From: an uncultured Chiayiivirga sp.
GTDB lineage: Bacteria; Pseudomonadota; Gammaproteobacteria; Xanthomonadales; Xanthomonadaceae
Direction of reading: 5' to 3'
NCBI GenBank assembly: GCA_934525595.1
Contig: CAKSZJ010000004.1
Location: 1-64,000 of the forward strand
DNA length: 64,000 nucleotides
Under the pieces are notes generated by a model. It did no database searches, was not told the origin of the DNA, and saw only the letters and a list, made by a program, of their open reading frames with translations. The position numbers and the translations under genes were made by a program. How positions within the stretch are numbered: the first letter of the stretch is position 1; the number at the start of each line of letters is the position of its first letter. Positions 28,355 through 37,133 of this stretch are shown here, one piece after another.

Positions 28355-29050
28355 ATGCTCGAACCGATCATTGCGCCTTCCATCCTTTCCGCCAATTTCG
28401 CGCGCCTGGGCGAAGAGGTCGATGCCGTGCTCGCCGCCGGTGCCGACTGGATCCACTTCGACGTGATGGACAACCACTACGTGCCCAACCTCACCGTCGG
28501 CCCGATGGTGTGCGAGGCGCTGCGCCGGCACGGCGTCACCGCACCGATCGACGTGCACCTGATGGTGCAGCCGGTCGATGCCCTGGTACCGCAGTTCGCC
28601 AAGGCCGGAGCCACCGCGATCAGCGTCCACCCCGAGGCCAGCGCGCACGTGCACCGCACCCTCCAGACGATCCGCACCAACGGCTGCAGCCCGGGCATCG
28701 TGCTCAATCCCGCCACCTCGCTGGACGTGCTCGAGTGGGTGCTCGAAGACATCGACCTGATCCTGGTGATGTCGGTCAACCCCGGTTTCGGCGGCCAGGA
28801 GTTCATCCCCTCCGCGCTGGAGAAGCTGCGCCGCATCCGCGCCATGATCGACCGCAGCGGCCGCGCCATCCGCCTGCAGGTGGATGGCGGCGTCAAGACC
28901 GACAACATCCATGAGGTCGCGTTCGCGGGCGCCGACACCTTCGTTTCCGGCTCGGCCATCTTCGGCGCCAGCGACTATGCGCGGGTGATCGATACCATGC
29001 GCCGGGAAATCCAGCGCGCCCGCGATCGCGCCACCGGCTTTTTCACCTGA
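28355..29050 (+). CDS. rpe: Ribulose-phosphate 3-epimerase
   Basis: This is a 231-residue TIM-barrel enzyme of the pentose-phosphate pathway that interconverts ribulose-5-P and xylulose-5-P. Family motifs are [47 protein letters not shown] and QVDGGV, with metal-binding His/Asp present. In xanthomonads rpe often neighbours gph and trpE; here trpE is 8 kb away and gph is absent. It starts 5 bp after the aldo/keto reductase. Confidence 0.97.
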   Translation: MLEPIIAPSILSANFARLGEEVDAVLAAGADWIHFDVMDNHYVPNLTVGPMVCEALRRHGVTAPIDVHLMVQPVDALVPQFAKAGATAISVHPEASAHVHRTLQTIRTNGCSPGIVLNPATSLDVLEWVLEDIDLILVMSVNPGFGGQEFIPSALEKLRRIRAMIDRSGRAIRLQVDGGVKTDNIHEVAFAGADTFVSGSAIFGASDYARVIDTMRREIQRARDRATGFFT

Positions 29051-29072
29051 GGCGACACGGGATCCTTCACCC

Positions 29073-29564
29073 GTGAACGAGGCCGCTTTCGCCACCGCCG
29101 ACCTGTGCGATGCGCACGAGGGCGCCGTGCGCGTGCTGGCGCTGCCCTGGCTCGATCTCGGCGGGCGCGCCGCCTTCCACGGCCGGGTTTCCACGATCAA
29201 GGCCTTCGAGGACAACTCGCGCGTGCGCGAAGCCGTGGCCGAACCGGGCCATGGACGCGTGCTCGTGGTCGACGGCGGCGGCTCGCTGGCGCGCGCCATG
29301 CTGGGCGACCTGCTTGCGGCCAAGGCCGTGGAGAACGGCTGGGAAGGCATCGTCATCATCGGCGCGATCCGCGACAGCGCCGCCATCGCCGCGATGGATC
29401 TTGGCGTGAAGGCTCTCGGGCGCTGCCCGCGCAAGACCGACAAGCGCGGCGAGGGCCTGCGCGAGGTGACGCTGGAAATCGCCGGCGTGCGCGTGGCGCC
29501 GGGATTCTGGCTCTACGCCGATGCGGACGGCGTGATCGTGAGCGAAGGCGCGCTGACGTCCTGA
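29073..29564 (+). CDS. rraA: RraA-type regulator of ribonuclease E activity
   Basis: The 163-residue protein forms an RraA trimer fold. It begins with FATADLCDAHEG and carries GRVSTIKAFEDNSRVREAV and GWEGIVIIGAIRDS. In E. coli RraA binds and inhibits RNase E; related proteins act as 4-hydroxy-4-methyl-2-oxoglutarate aldolases, which share the GAIRD motif, so function is likely but not certain. The start is the GTG at 29073, 22 bp after rpe. Confidence 0.9.
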   Translation: MNEAAFATADLCDAHEGAVRVLALPWLDLGGRAAFHGRVSTIKAFEDNSRVREAVAEPGHGRVLVVDGGGSLARAMLGDLLAAKAVENGWEGIVIIGAIRDSAAIAAMDLGVKALGRCPRKTDKRGEGLREVTLEIAGVRVAPGFWLYADADGVIVSEGALTS

Positions 29565-29587
29565 AGCGCACCCGATCAGGAGTCGCT

Positions 29588-30016
29588 TCAGACCTTCTCC
29601 CACGGCTCCATCGCGCCGGGCACCAGGGTGAACAGCGGGTGCAGATCCGGCGTCGTCAGCGCCTCCCAGCGCGCCATGAGCGCCGGATTTCGCACCCGCA
29701 GCTTGGCGCACAGGTGCTGCCATTCGTAGTCGCGCTGGCCATCGGTGACGCTGATCGACGGGCTGCGGGCGGCGGCGTCGAACTTTCCGGCATCGAAACG
29801 ATAACCGCGAGCCCGGGCTTCGCCGTGCACCGCCTGCAGGTAGGCATCGATGGCGGCAACCGGATCGGCCTGCGCCTGGAAGCGGCGAAGCTGGGGATGA
29901 TGCCGATAGCCGCGGGTTTGCCCGCACAGCACCTTGCGGGCGAGCAGGGTTTCGCGCCACAGCGCGACCAGGCCGACGGGATCGAGGTAGCGAGGGTGCA
30001 GGGACCAGACGCGCAT
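29588..30016 (-). CDS. Pyrimidine-dimer DNA glycosylase/endonuclease V family protein
   Basis: The 142-residue protein has the Pyr_excise-type start MRVWSLHPRYLDPVGLVALWRE, followed by YRHHPQLRRF and YEWQHLCAKL. The T4 DenV group removes cyclobutane pyrimidine dimers by glycosylase/AP-lyase chemistry. Bacterial members of this short family are mostly uncharacterised, so the activity is inferred. It is convergent with rraA and divergent from the cytochrome gene, in a monocistronic setting. Confidence 0.8.
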   Translation of the reverse strand: MRVWSLHPRYLDPVGLVALWRETLLARKVLCGQTRGYRHHPQLRRFQAQADPVAAIDAYLQAVHGEARARGYRFDAGKFDAAARSPSISVTDGQRDYEWQHLCAKLRVRNPALMARWEALTTPDLHPLFTLVPGAMEPWEKV

Positions 30017-30103
30017 GACGTGCCTCCGTGCCGGCGGGTCGGCAGTGTCGCAGAAACGACGGCGCGCATGGAACCGGATCGGCGGCGCGCTAGAATCGCG
30101 CCC

Positions 30104-30430
30104 ATGATCGCGCTTCTTATCGCCGCCGCCGCGGCCGCCGCACCTGCCCCCGACGCCGCACCCGCGCCACCGGCCAAGATCGGCCTGTGCGTGGCCTGCC
30201 ACGGTACGGACGGCCGCAGCCGGATGCCGGCGGCACCGCACATCGGCGGACAGAACGAGGCGTATCTGGTCTGGGCGCTGACCCAGTACCGCGAAGGTCG
30301 GCGCGAGGGCGACGTGATGGGCAGCGTGATCGGCGTGCTCAGCCGGCGCGACATCGAGGCGCTGGCCGACTGGTATGCGCGCCAGACCTGGCCGGCACTC
30401 GACGCGGCACCGGCGGAAGATGCGCCGTGA
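30104..30430 (+). CDS. Small class I cytochrome c
   Basis: The 108-residue precursor has a short alanine-rich signal peptide (about residues 1-16), a proline/alanine linker, and one haem site CVACHG (about 29-34). Methionine near GDVMGSVIGVLS (about 73-76) is a likely axial ligand. The HIGGQNEAYLVWALTQYREGRR stretch is typical of cytochrome c4/c553-like domains. It is probably a periplasmic electron carrier; no partner oxidase is nearby. The stop overlaps the following J-domain gene start (GTGA). Confidence 0.88.
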   Translation: MIALLIAAAAAAAPAPDAAPAPPAKIGLCVACHGTDGRSRMPAAPHIGGQNEAYLVWALTQYREGRREGDVMGSVIGVLSRRDIEALADWYARQTWPALDAAPAEDAP

Positions 30431-30786
30431 GCGGTTCGGGCGCGCGCTACTACGGCAAGGTGCTCGGCGGGCTGCTCGGCTTCGCGCTGATGCGCCATCC
30501 GTTCGGGCTGCTGATCGGTGCCCTCGTCGGCCACGCCTTCGACGCCGGCTGGCTGCGTCGCGCGTCGCGCGACCGCGCGCTGGACGCGGCCTATGCCACG
30601 CTCGAATCCTCCCCCGACGACAGCACCGAAGCGCTCGATGCCGCCTACCGCCGCCTGATGTCCAGGTACCACCCGGATCGCGTGATCGATGCGAGCGAGG
30701 AAATCCGCGCCCTGGCCGAAGAGCGTGCCCGCGCCATCAATGCGGCCTACGACGCCATCATGCGGGCGCGGCGCGCGGCGCGCTGA
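30427..30786 (+). CDS. Small membrane-anchored J-domain protein (DjlA-like)
   Basis: The 119-residue protein has an N-terminal glycine-rich membrane segment (GKVLGGLLGFALMRHPFGLLIGALVGHAFD cut to about residues 10-36) and a C-terminal J-domain (about 50-115) containing YRRLMSRYHPDR, with the HPD tripeptide needed to stimulate DnaK. This is the layout of DjlA without its central TerB domain. The GTG start at 30427 overlaps the cytochrome c stop by 4 nt, so the pair is translationally coupled. A role in membrane protein or cytochrome maturation is speculative. Confidence 0.82.
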   Translation: MSGSGARYYGKVLGGLLGFALMRHPFGLLIGALVGHAFDAGWLRRASRDRALDAAYATLESSPDDSTEALDAAYRRLMSRYHPDRVIDASEEIRALAEERARAINAAYDAIMRARRAAR

Positions 30787-30787
30787 G

Positions 30788-30922
30788 GTGGACGCGACGG
30801 CGCTGGCCCGCCTCGATGCGCTGGCCCTGCCGAATGCGCTGACCTGCCTGCCGATGCGCGCGGACATCGTGGTCGGACTCGACCGGAACCGCGCCGTGAC
30901 GACCATCCGCCGCCGCACCTGA
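30788..30922 (+). CDS. Possible 44-residue open frame after the J-domain gene
   Basis: A GTG at 30788, 1 nt after the J-domain stop, opens a 44-residue frame ending at 30922. It is rich in Leu, Ala and Arg and begins DATALARLDALALPNALTC. There is no recognisable family and no clear Shine-Dalgarno sequence. It may be real by coupling to the upstream gene, a degenerate gene remnant, or chance in GC-rich DNA. The 66 bp after it, up to the S9 peptidase stop, hold nothing recognisable. Confidence 0.25.
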   Translation: MDATALARLDALALPNALTCLPMRADIVVGLDRNRAVTTIRRRT

Positions 30923-30988
30923 CCGGCGCCCTACCCGAGTCGCTCCCGATCGAGAACGGAGGCTCCGGAGGGCGCTCCGCCCCGCGTT

Positions 30989-33370
30989 CTAATGCCGCGT
31001 ACCCGCCGCCTTCGCGCCGATGCTGCGCTCGAACAGCGCGAAAATGCGGCGGTATTCGTCCAGCCACGCGTCGGGTTCGACGAAGCCGTGCCGCTCCAGC
31101 GGATAGCTCGCCAGCTCCCAGTTCTCCTTCTTCAGCTCGATCAGACGCTGCGCCAGCCGCACCGAGTCCTGATAGAACACGTTGTCGTCCATCATCCCGT
31201 GCGCGATCAACAGGTGGCCCTTCAGCCCATCGGCCAGAAGGATCGGCGAGCTGCGGCGATAGGCTTCCGTGTCGATGTCCGGGGTGTTGAGGATGTTGGC
31301 GGTGTAGCCGTGGTTGTACTGGGTCCAGTCGGTGACCGGACGCAGCGCGGCGCCGGCGTGGAACACCTCGGGCGCCTTGAACATCGCCATCAGGGTCATG
31401 AAGCCGCCGTAGGAGCCGCCGTACAGGCCCACGTTTTCCACGTCGCCCTGATGGCGTTCGACCAGCCAGTCCACGCCGTCGATCAGGTCGCGCAGCTCCG
31501 GCTCGCCCATATGGCGATAGATCGCGGTACGCCAGTCGCGGCCGTACCCTTCCGAGGCGCGGAAGTCGATATCCAGCACCAGATAGCCGTGCTGCACCAG
31601 CAGGTTGTGGAACATCTGCTCGCGGAAGTAGTAGGGATAGCGCGCGTGGGTGTTCTGCGTGTAGCCGGCGCCGTGCACGAACAGCACGACGGGATAGGCC
31701 TTGCCCGGCTCCAGCGTTTCGGGCCGGTAGAACTTCGACCACAAGGGCGCGCCCACCTGCGAGGACGGCACCTGCTCGAAGCGCGGCTGCATCCAGTCGA
31801 TCGCCTTGAACGCCGCGGTGCGCGTATCGGTCAGCACGCGCGCCTCGCCGCCGAGGCTCGGCAGCACCGCCAGCTGCGCGGGCAGGTAGCTGCCCGAGTA
31901 GCGCACCAGAAGCTGGCTGCCGTCGGGCGAAAGCCTGAACTCCTCGACGCCGTCGAGCGCGGTCAGTTCACGCACTGCGCTCTTGCCCAGAGACTTGTCG
32001 CAGACCTCGTAGTCACCCGGCCAGGCACGGTTGCACAGGAAGTAGAAGCGCGAGCCGTCGGCGGAAAGCTGTGGATCGGAAACCTCCCACTCGCCCGAGG
32101 TCAGCGCCCTCGGCCTGCCGCTGTCCGCCACCGTGTAAAGGTGCGACCAGCCGCTTTCCTCCGACAGCAGCCACAGCGTCCGGTTGTCCGGCAGCCAGCC
32201 GAATTCGTTGAAGTTCCAGTTGATCCAGGCCGGATCGGTGAGCCGGTGCAGCGGTTTGAGCGCGGGCTTGCCCGCGTCCACCGCGGCGATCCAGCGGTCC
32301 TTGTTGTCATTGGCGCGCAGCTGCACCGCGGCGCGCGAACCATCGGAAGAAAAGCGGATGCCGGCGACGCTCACCGGCCGCGTCCCGCTCAGCGCATCCT
32401 TGCCGGCCGCTTTGCGCAGCTCGGCCAGCGGATCGACGCCCACACCCGGCAGCGGATCGAACGGCACCACCGTCTGCGTGCGCGCTGCCAGGTCGACGAA
32501 CACCAGCGTGTGCCCGCCCGGTGCGTTGCGCCCCACGCGCGTGCGCACGTCCTCCACTTCCTCGTAGCCCGATTCGGTCACATACAGCGGCATCTTGCCG
32601 CCCTGTCCGCGGTCGTGCTTCTTCTCGGTGGTGATGGCCAGCAGCCAGCGCCCATCCGGACTGAGTGCGGATGCCGCGATGTTCACGTCATCACCCAGAT
32701 ACACCGGCAGCGGCGCGCGCGTGGCGTCGGCAGCGCGCAGCTCGGCGTCGCGCGCGCGCTGTGCGGCCTTGTCGGCCTTCTGTCTGGCGAGCGTGGAAAA
32801 CAGCTCCAGCTGCAGATCGCGCAACGCATCGGCCTTGGGTTCCGCGCCCGGATCCTTCTCCGCCTTCAGCACGGCCACCTGCGATACCAGACGCGATGCC
32901 AGATCCACCGAATACCAGTCCACGCCGCTGCGGAACTGCGCCTTCAGGCCGTCGGCGGAAAACTGCGGTTCGCCTGCAACGCTGCCGCTGCGGCTCAGCG
33001 GCAGCAGCGCACCGCTGCGCAGATCGCGCATGAAGAGATCGCCGTTGCGCACGAACAGCGCGCGCGTGCGGTCACGGTCGTACACCGGCGAGGCGGCATC
33101 CAGCCCCGCCAGTTCCGCATCCTCCAGCCTGCGCGATGCGCCATCAGCCAGCGACACCGCATGCAGGTCGCGCAGCGAACTGCCCTCGCGCTTGAGCGAA
33201 TACGCCACCTGCGAGCCATCCCATGCCCAGAACGGCGACTCCACCGGCGCGCCGATCCAGTCCGGGTCGGCCATGATCTGTTCCAGCGTCAGCGGCTCGG
33301 CAGCGACTGCGGCGAGGGACACGGGCAGGGCAAGGAGCATCGGCAGGATGCGGATTAGGGATGAGCGCAT
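30989..33370 (-). CDS. Exported S9-family (prolyl oligopeptidase / DPP-like) serine peptidase
   Basis: The 793-residue protein has a signal peptide (residues 1-24, cleavage near AVAAEP), a beta-propeller (about 30-540) and a C-terminal alpha/beta-hydrolase domain. The nucleophile elbow is GGSYGG near residue 652, the acid lies in HGMMDDNVF and the His in ERHGFVEP. Such enzymes trim peptides, often after proline, in the periplasm. The start at 33370 gives a normal signal peptide; the upstream extension lacks one. The gene is monocistronic and convergent with the cytochrome/J-domain pair. Confidence 0.93.
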   Translation of the reverse strand: MRSSLIRILPMLLALPVSLAAVAAEPLTLEQIMADPDWIGAPVESPFWAWDGSQVAYSLKREGSSLRDLHAVSLADGASRRLEDAELAGLDAASPVYDRDRTRALFVRNGDLFMRDLRSGALLPLSRSGSVAGEPQFSADGLKAQFRSGVDWYSVDLASRLVSQVAVLKAEKDPGAEPKADALRDLQLELFSTLARQKADKAAQRARDAELRAADATRAPLPVYLGDDVNIAASALSPDGRWLLAITTEKKHDRGQGGKMPLYVTESGYEEVEDVRTRVGRNAPGGHTLVFVDLAARTQTVVPFDPLPGVGVDPLAELRKAAGKDALSGTRPVSVAGIRFSSDGSRAAVQLRANDNKDRWIAAVDAGKPALKPLHRLTDPAWINWNFNEFGWLPDNRTLWLLSEESGWSHLYTVADSGRPRALTSGEWEVSDPQLSADGSRFYFLCNRAWPGDYEVCDKSLGKSAVRELTALDGVEEFRLSPDGSQLLVRYSGSYLPAQLAVLPSLGGEARVLTDTRTAAFKAIDWMQPRFEQVPSSQVGAPLWSKFYRPETLEPGKAYPVVLFVHGAGYTQNTHARYPYYFREQMFHNLLVQHGYLVLDIDFRASEGYGRDWRTAIYRHMGEPELRDLIDGVDWLVERHQGDVENVGLYGGSYGGFMTLMAMFKAPEVFHAGAALRPVTDWTQYNHGYTANILNTPDIDTEAYRRSSPILLADGLKGHLLIAHGMMDDNVFYQDSVRLAQRLIELKKENWELASYPLERHGFVEPDAWLDEYRRIFALFERSIGAKAAGTRH

Positions 33371-33673
33371 GGAGAGTGTCCAGGGATGAGGGAAACGGAA
33401 AGTTTGTGTGGCGGAACGCCCGGCCTCGGCCACCCGTGCTGAGGCGACTTCGACCTGAATGGCACCACGTGGAATGGCCGGAAGGCACACGATTCTGCTT
33501 CGCCCGAGTGTACCGGCGCCAGCACACTGCGTCGTGCCGAGGCTCCCTGCCCGTCATCGAGCACGGCTGGGAAACTGCGCGCAATGCGCAACACGCGCAC
33601 GATTCCGACCTTGCCCGGCAGTCGAAGGAGTTCAGGGCATTGCCGTGCGCACAGGAGCCCTGGCCCGGCGCAC
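33371..33673. other. Intergenic stretch with no recognisable gene
   Basis: About 300 bp separate the start of the S9 peptidase gene from the end of the ABC permease gene, both on the minus strand. Short open frames here have no family features. It should hold the peptidase promoter and the 3' end of the efflux operon, but no clear hairpin with a U-tract or -35/-10 pair was found. Confidence 0.5.
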
Positions 33674-34936
33674 CTATTCGGCGCGCAGCGCGGCGATCGG
33701 GTCGAGCTGGGCGGCCTGGCGCGCCGGATACACGCCGAAGGCGAGGCCGATCAGGGCGCACAGCGCGGTGGCGAGGAAGATCGGCAGCGGTGCCCAGGCC
33801 ACCTGCCAGCCGGCGAGGGTGGCGATGAGGTAGGCCACGATCGCGCCGAACACCACGCCGAGCAGGGCGCCGAGCACGCAGATGACGAAGGTTTCGCGCA
33901 GGAACTGGGCGATCACGTCGCGCTGGCGTGCGCCCAGGGCGCGCAGCAGACCGATCTCGCGGCGGCGCTCGAGCACGTTGGCCAGCATGATGTTCATGAT
34001 GCCGATGCCGCCCACCAGGAGACTGACGCCGGCGATGGCGGCCATCACGATCTGGAAGATGCGCTGGGTTTCCTGGTGCTGGCGGTAGAGCTGGGCCGGC
34101 ACCACCAGGCTGGTGTCGTCGACGCCGCCGTGGCGCTGGTCGAGCACGGCCGCGACCACGCGCGCCGCGTCGGCGATGCGCGCGGGATCGTCGATGCGGA
34201 TCCAGAACCGATCCACCTCGTCCTCCATCGGCTGGGTGCGCAGGCGCGCCCGCGCGGTCGAAAGCGGCACGAAGGCGCGGTTGCTCTCCAGCCCGAGCTG
34301 CACGCCCTCGAACTTGTCGGCGGAAAGGTCGCGATCGGTGAGCACGCCGACGACCTCGAACCAGGCGTGGTTGAGCTTGACCGCCTGGCCGAGCGCGCTG
34401 CCGTCGGGAAACAGGTCGCGCGCGGCCTGGTGGCCGAGGACGACCACCGAGGCCAGGCGGGTTTCGTCGGCCTGGGTCAGGGCGCGGCCCTGCTCCGGCA
34501 CCAGCGCCGCCAGGTCGAAGTAGTCGGGCGTCACGCCGCTGACCTGGGCATCGCCGGCACCGCTGGCGCTGAAGGCGGCGTGGGTCTTGATGCGCTTTTC
34601 GGCAGCGAACTGCTGCGCGCCGGGGAGCGATTCGAGCACCGCGCGCGCGTCGGCCACCGTGAGGCCCATGCTGCGGTTGCGGTTCTCGCGCAGGGAGTCC
34701 GCATCGAAGGTTCTCGCTTCGACGATCAGGTTGTTGAGCCCCAGGCCCTGCACCAGTTTGAGCGCCTCGCGCTTGGAGCCTTCGCCCACCGCCTGCATCG
34801 CCACGATGGCACCGATGCCGAAGATCAGACCGAGCAGGGTGAGGCCGGTGCGCAGCTTGCGGCGAGAGAGTTCCTCCAGCGCCTCGCGCCACAGGGCGAG
34901 GTCAGCGCGCCAGTTTTTCGAGGTGTTGGATGTCAT
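33674..34936 (-). CDS. MacB-type ABC transporter permease
   Basis: The 420-residue integral membrane protein has TM1 at about residues 32-50 (LTLLGLIFGIGAIVAMQAVGEGS, the MacB periplasmic-core start). A large periplasmic domain spans 55-290, and three C-terminal FtsX-type helices lie at about 295-405 with INIMLANVLERRREIGLLRALGARQ. It lacks the fused nucleotide-binding domain of MacB, which is supplied by the first gene of the operon. It is the last gene of a five-gene operon and overlaps the adaptor upstream by 4 nt. The substrate is unknown; macrolides, peptides and lipoproteins are all used by the family. Confidence 0.92.
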   Translation of the reverse strand: MTSNTSKNWRADLALWREALEELSRRKLRTGLTLLGLIFGIGAIVAMQAVGEGSKREALKLVQGLGLNNLIVEARTFDADSLRENRNRSMGLTVADARAVLESLPGAQQFAAEKRIKTHAAFSASGAGDAQVSGVTPDYFDLAALVPEQGRALTQADETRLASVVVLGHQAARDLFPDGSALGQAVKLNHAWFEVVGVLTDRDLSADKFEGVQLGLESNRAFVPLSTARARLRTQPMEDEVDRFWIRIDDPARIADAARVVAAVLDQRHGGVDDTSLVVPAQLYRQHQETQRIFQIVMAAIAGVSLLVGGIGIMNIMLANVLERRREIGLLRALGARQRDVIAQFLRETFVICVLGALLGVVFGAIVAYLIATLAGWQVAWAPLPIFLATALCALIGLAFGVYPARQAAQLDPIAALRAE

Positions 34937-36180
34937 GGCGCGGCCTCCGCGGTCGTTGCGCCGCCCGCATCCGCGCGCTCCATCGCATCGGGCAGGAGCA
35001 GCACCGCATCGCCTGCGGCCAGGCCGGAGACGATGCGGGTGCGCGCCGGGCCGCGCGCGCCGGTTTCCACGTTCCGCCGCTGCGCTTCACCGCGGCGCAC
35101 CACGTAGACATAGCTCTGCCCGGCATCGGAGCGGAGCGCCACGTTGGGCACGCTCAGCGTCGGCTCGGTGGCGTCGTTGAGGTGCAGCACGGCGCGGAAG
35201 GCCTGGCCCGGCACCCAGCCCCAGCGCTGCGCGGCCTCGGCCGGCAGCGGGGCCTTGGCCTTGAGGTAGCGCACCGGGTTGTCGCGCCCGGCCGCCTGCG
35301 CGGCGTTGGCGACGAATTCCAGCGCGGTGGTCGTGATCTGCTCCGGATGGCCGAGCGGGTGGACGCTGACCGCCAGCCCCTTTTCCACATCGTGCGCATC
35401 CAGCTGCGGTATGGACACCTGCAGCTCCAGCGTGGAGGTGTCGGGCAGGCTGCCCAGTTCGTTCTGCGCCCAGAGCGTCGAGCCCACAGTCGGCTTGTCG
35501 CCGCTCCAGTCGGCCTCCAGCACCAGCACGCCGTCGTGCGGGGCGATCAGCTCCAGCGAGGAGAGATCCTCGCGCCGCAGGTTGGCGGTGTGCTGGTAGG
35601 TGGCGGCCTGCGCATCGACCACGGCCAGTTCGGCGCTGCCGCGGTCGCTGGCCTGATCCAGCCGCCAGCGCAGGGTGTCGTCCTTGGCATCGAGGAAGGC
35701 GCGATCCTGGATCGCATCGAGAATCTGGTTGCGCGCGAACATGGTGAGGTCGGCGTCGGCGTAGCGGCTGGCGATGGCGAGATCCGAATCCACCTGCGCC
35801 AGATCCACCTCCAGCCGCCCGACGGTGGAATCCAGGGTTTCCTGCTTGCCGGCGCGGGTCAGGGCGTTGCGCTGGATTTCCAGCAGCGCCTCGGTGAGCT
35901 GCAGCTCGCCCTGGGCGGCGGAAAAGCGCGCGATGACCTGGCCCTGTTTCACCGCGCTGCCGTCGGGCGCCAGTTCGGTGAGCTGCTGGCGGGTCCAGTT
36001 GCGGCCCGGCACCACCAGCGGGGTGGAGCGCACCGCGCGCACCTGGCCCTGAGTCTCGATGTCCAGCGCCAGTGGCGCGGCGACGAGCACTTCCACCGGC
36101 AGCTCCTGAAGCGGAGCCCGGGAGCAGGCGGCGGCAAGCAGCAGGCACGGTGCCAGCGCCAGGATTCGAATCATTCTCAT
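34933..36180 (-). CDS. Periplasmic adaptor lipoprotein of the ABC efflux system
   Basis: The 415-residue protein has a lipoprotein signal peptide ending LLLAAACS, so it is probably anchored by its lipid. It has a split lipoyl (barrel-sandwich) domain (GRNWTRQQLTELAPDGSAVKQGQVIARF and LELIAPHDGVLVLEADW), a helical hairpin (about 110-205), and a membrane-proximal region with PNVALRSDAGQSYVYVV (HlyD/MacA-like). It overlaps the permease by 4 nt and the preceding adaptor by 4 nt. Confidence 0.9.
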   Translation of the reverse strand: MRMIRILALAPCLLLAAACSRAPLQELPVEVLVAAPLALDIETQGQVRAVRSTPLVVPGRNWTRQQLTELAPDGSAVKQGQVIARFSAAQGELQLTEALLEIQRNALTRAGKQETLDSTVGRLEVDLAQVDSDLAIASRYADADLTMFARNQILDAIQDRAFLDAKDDTLRWRLDQASDRGSAELAVVDAQAATYQHTANLRREDLSSLELIAPHDGVLVLEADWSGDKPTVGSTLWAQNELGSLPDTSTLELQVSIPQLDAHDVEKGLAVSVHPLGHPEQITTTALEFVANAAQAAGRDNPVRYLKAKAPLPAEAAQRWGWVPGQAFRAVLHLNDATEPTLSVPNVALRSDAGQSYVYVVRRGEAQRRNVETGARGPARTRIVSGLAAGDAVLLLPDAMERADAGGATTAEAAP

Positions 36181-37133
36181 GTGCGGCTGGCCTCCGTGCG
36201 GCCGGGCGAAAGTTCCACGCGCACCCCTTGTCCGGGCTTGAGCTTGGCGTCGCTGCGCTCCAGTTCCACGCGCAGATCGACCACCGGCACCGGCTGCACC
36301 CGCGATTTGCTGCGCACCACGCGGCCGATGTCGGCGACGTGCCCATCGAGCACCACGCCGCTGCCCTCGGCCACCACCCGCGCGTGCATGCCCACGGCGA
36401 CGCGCGCCAGGTCGCGCTCGTCCACCTGGGTGCGGACCGCGAGGGTGTCCATGTCGGGAATCTCGGCCACCGCCTGGCCGCGGAACACGCGCGAGCCGAC
36501 CGCGAACTTCTCGCCATCCCAGCTGCTGCGGTGGCTCACCATGCCGGCGCGCCGGGCGGTGACGCGCAGCGCGGCCAGCGCGGTTTCCAGCCGGGTGATC
36601 TTGTGCTGCAGGACGGCGATTTCCGAGTCGATCAGGCGCAGCTCCTGATGCCGCTGCTCGGCGGCGAGACGCTCGCGCTCGGCCGCCAGCGCCATCAGCT
36701 CTTCGGCCTCGCTGCGTTCGATCACCAGCTTGCGGTAGTCGACCCGCCGCACCAGGGTTTCGGGCTGGGTCGCCTTGCGCTGGGCCTTGTCGAGGCTGGC
36801 GCGACGCTCCTCGGTGGTGAGGCGCTCGTTGCGCTCGCGCTCGGCCAGCTCCAGCACGAGCTGGCCGCGCTGGGACTCCTTTTCCGCCAGCGCGCTGCGC
36901 TGGGTGAGGAGCTGGTTCTGGGTATCGCCGCCGTCGAACACCACCACCATGTCGCCGGCCTGGAGCATCGAGCCGTCCGGAGCCATTTCGGTGATGTTGA
37001 GGTTCCAGAGGTTGTCGATGGAAGGCGGGACGATCTGCTCGGTGCTGCGCGCGAACACCTCGCCGTCCAGGCGCAGCGTCTGCGCCGGGGCCAGGGCGGG
37101 CAGCAGCAGCAGGAGAGGAACGAGGCGCTTCAC
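36177..37133 (-). CDS. HlyD/MacA-like adaptor protein (second in operon)
   Basis: The 318-residue protein starts at a GTG (37133) with a signal peptide (VKRLVPLLLLLPALAPAQT). Lipoyl-domain halves (TEMAPDGSMLQAGDMVVVFDG and VTARRAGMVSHRSSWDGEKFAVGSRV) flank a coiled hairpin at about 90-190 (EKESQRGQLVLELAERERN ...). The start overlaps the upstream adaptor stop by 4 nt (GTGA). It is related to, but clearly different from, its two neighbours, so this is not a recent duplication. Confidence 0.88.
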   Translation of the reverse strand: MKRLVPLLLLLPALAPAQTLRLDGEVFARSTEQIVPPSIDNLWNLNITEMAPDGSMLQAGDMVVVFDGGDTQNQLLTQRSALAEKESQRGQLVLELAERERNERLTTEERRASLDKAQRKATQPETLVRRVDYRKLVIERSEAEELMALAAERERLAAEQRHQELRLIDSEIAVLQHKITRLETALAALRVTARRAGMVSHRSSWDGEKFAVGSRVFRGQAVAEIPDMDTLAVRTQVDERDLARVAVGMHARVVAEGSGVVLDGHVADIGRVVRSKSRVQPVPVVDLRVELERSDAKLKPGQGVRVELSPGRTEASRT

